Positions 31,216-31,237 of a stretch of DNA of 31,237 bases are shown here, one piece after another. The DNA is from Phoronis ovalis. Its lineage: Eukaryota > Phoronida > Phoronidae. The notes beneath the pieces are model-generated. The model saw only the letters and a list, made by a program, of their open reading frames with translations. It did no database searches and had not been told where the DNA came from. Each line of letters begins with the position of its first letter. Within the stretch, counting starts at the first letter, position 1. The DNA lies in NCBI GenBank assembly GCA_028565635.1, contig JAOXYB010028844.1:1-31237 (forward strand). The letters run 5' to 3'. A program made the position numbers and the translations under genes.

Positions 31216-31237
31216 ATGTATGTATGTATGTATGTAT
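31161..31237. repeat. Compound microsatellite (TG)n then (TGTA)n, cut by the window edge
   Basis: About 19 TG units directly followed by about 10 TGTA units up to the last base, preceded by an ATATAT run. The true length is unknown because it runs off the window. Confidence 0.95.

Overview
The window is animal nuclear DNA: AT-rich, with split genes whose introns follow GT-AG rules, abundant dispersed repeats and microsatellites, and proteins of metazoan families (alpha-tubulin acetyltransferase, SynGAP-type RasGAP). Gene style and the many short MITE-like or minisatellite-bearing repeats suggest an invertebrate, plausibly a lophotrochozoan such as a bivalve mollusc. That placement is inference, because no lineage marker is decisive.

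Five protein genes are recognisable, and neighbouring genes are always on opposite strands. From left to right: (1) PRDX6-type 1-Cys peroxiredoxin, minus strand, three 5' coding exons at 6093-1089, with the 3' exons off the left edge. (2) ATAT1, alpha-tubulin N-acetyltransferase, plus strand, nine coding exons at 6706-13984, complete at 470 aa. (3) ENDOG, mitochondrial endonuclease G, minus strand, three coding exons at 17188-15442, complete at 323 aa. (4) GTF2B, general transcription factor IIB, plus strand, ten coding exons at 18778-25188, complete at 315 aa. (5) The C-terminal four exons of a SynGAP/DAB2IP/RASAL2-family RasGAP, minus strand, 30728-27129; its C2, PH and GAP exons must lie off the right edge. 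Every exon junction was checked for reading phase and each open frame closes exactly.

The alternating layout gives two head-to-head pairs (PRDX6/ATAT1, 612 bp between start codons; ENDOG/GTF2B, 1,589 bp) and two tail-to-tail pairs (ATAT1/ENDOG, GTF2B/RasGAP). The genes share no obvious pathway, so I read this as ordinary dense metazoan housekeeping neighbourhoods, not a functional cluster.

The non-coding part holds several repeat families. One is about 430 bp with an internal series of roughly 15-bp units of the type ACCCTGTGGTAAAT, seen in three copies, two of them facing each other between ENDOG and GTF2B. Others are two TIR-bearing MITE-like elements, a GTTTAA-GGGCGA repeat present twice (one copy interrupted), an ATT-tailed retroposon-like block and TG/TGTA microsatellites. 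I found no evidence of a wholly new biological system. The best items for a second look are a tandem duplication that made a second 5' half of PRDX6 exon 3, a possible truncated ATAT1 isoform made by intronic polyadenylation, a tandem RKISID phospho-motif array in the RasGAP tail, and the minisatellite-bearing repeat family.
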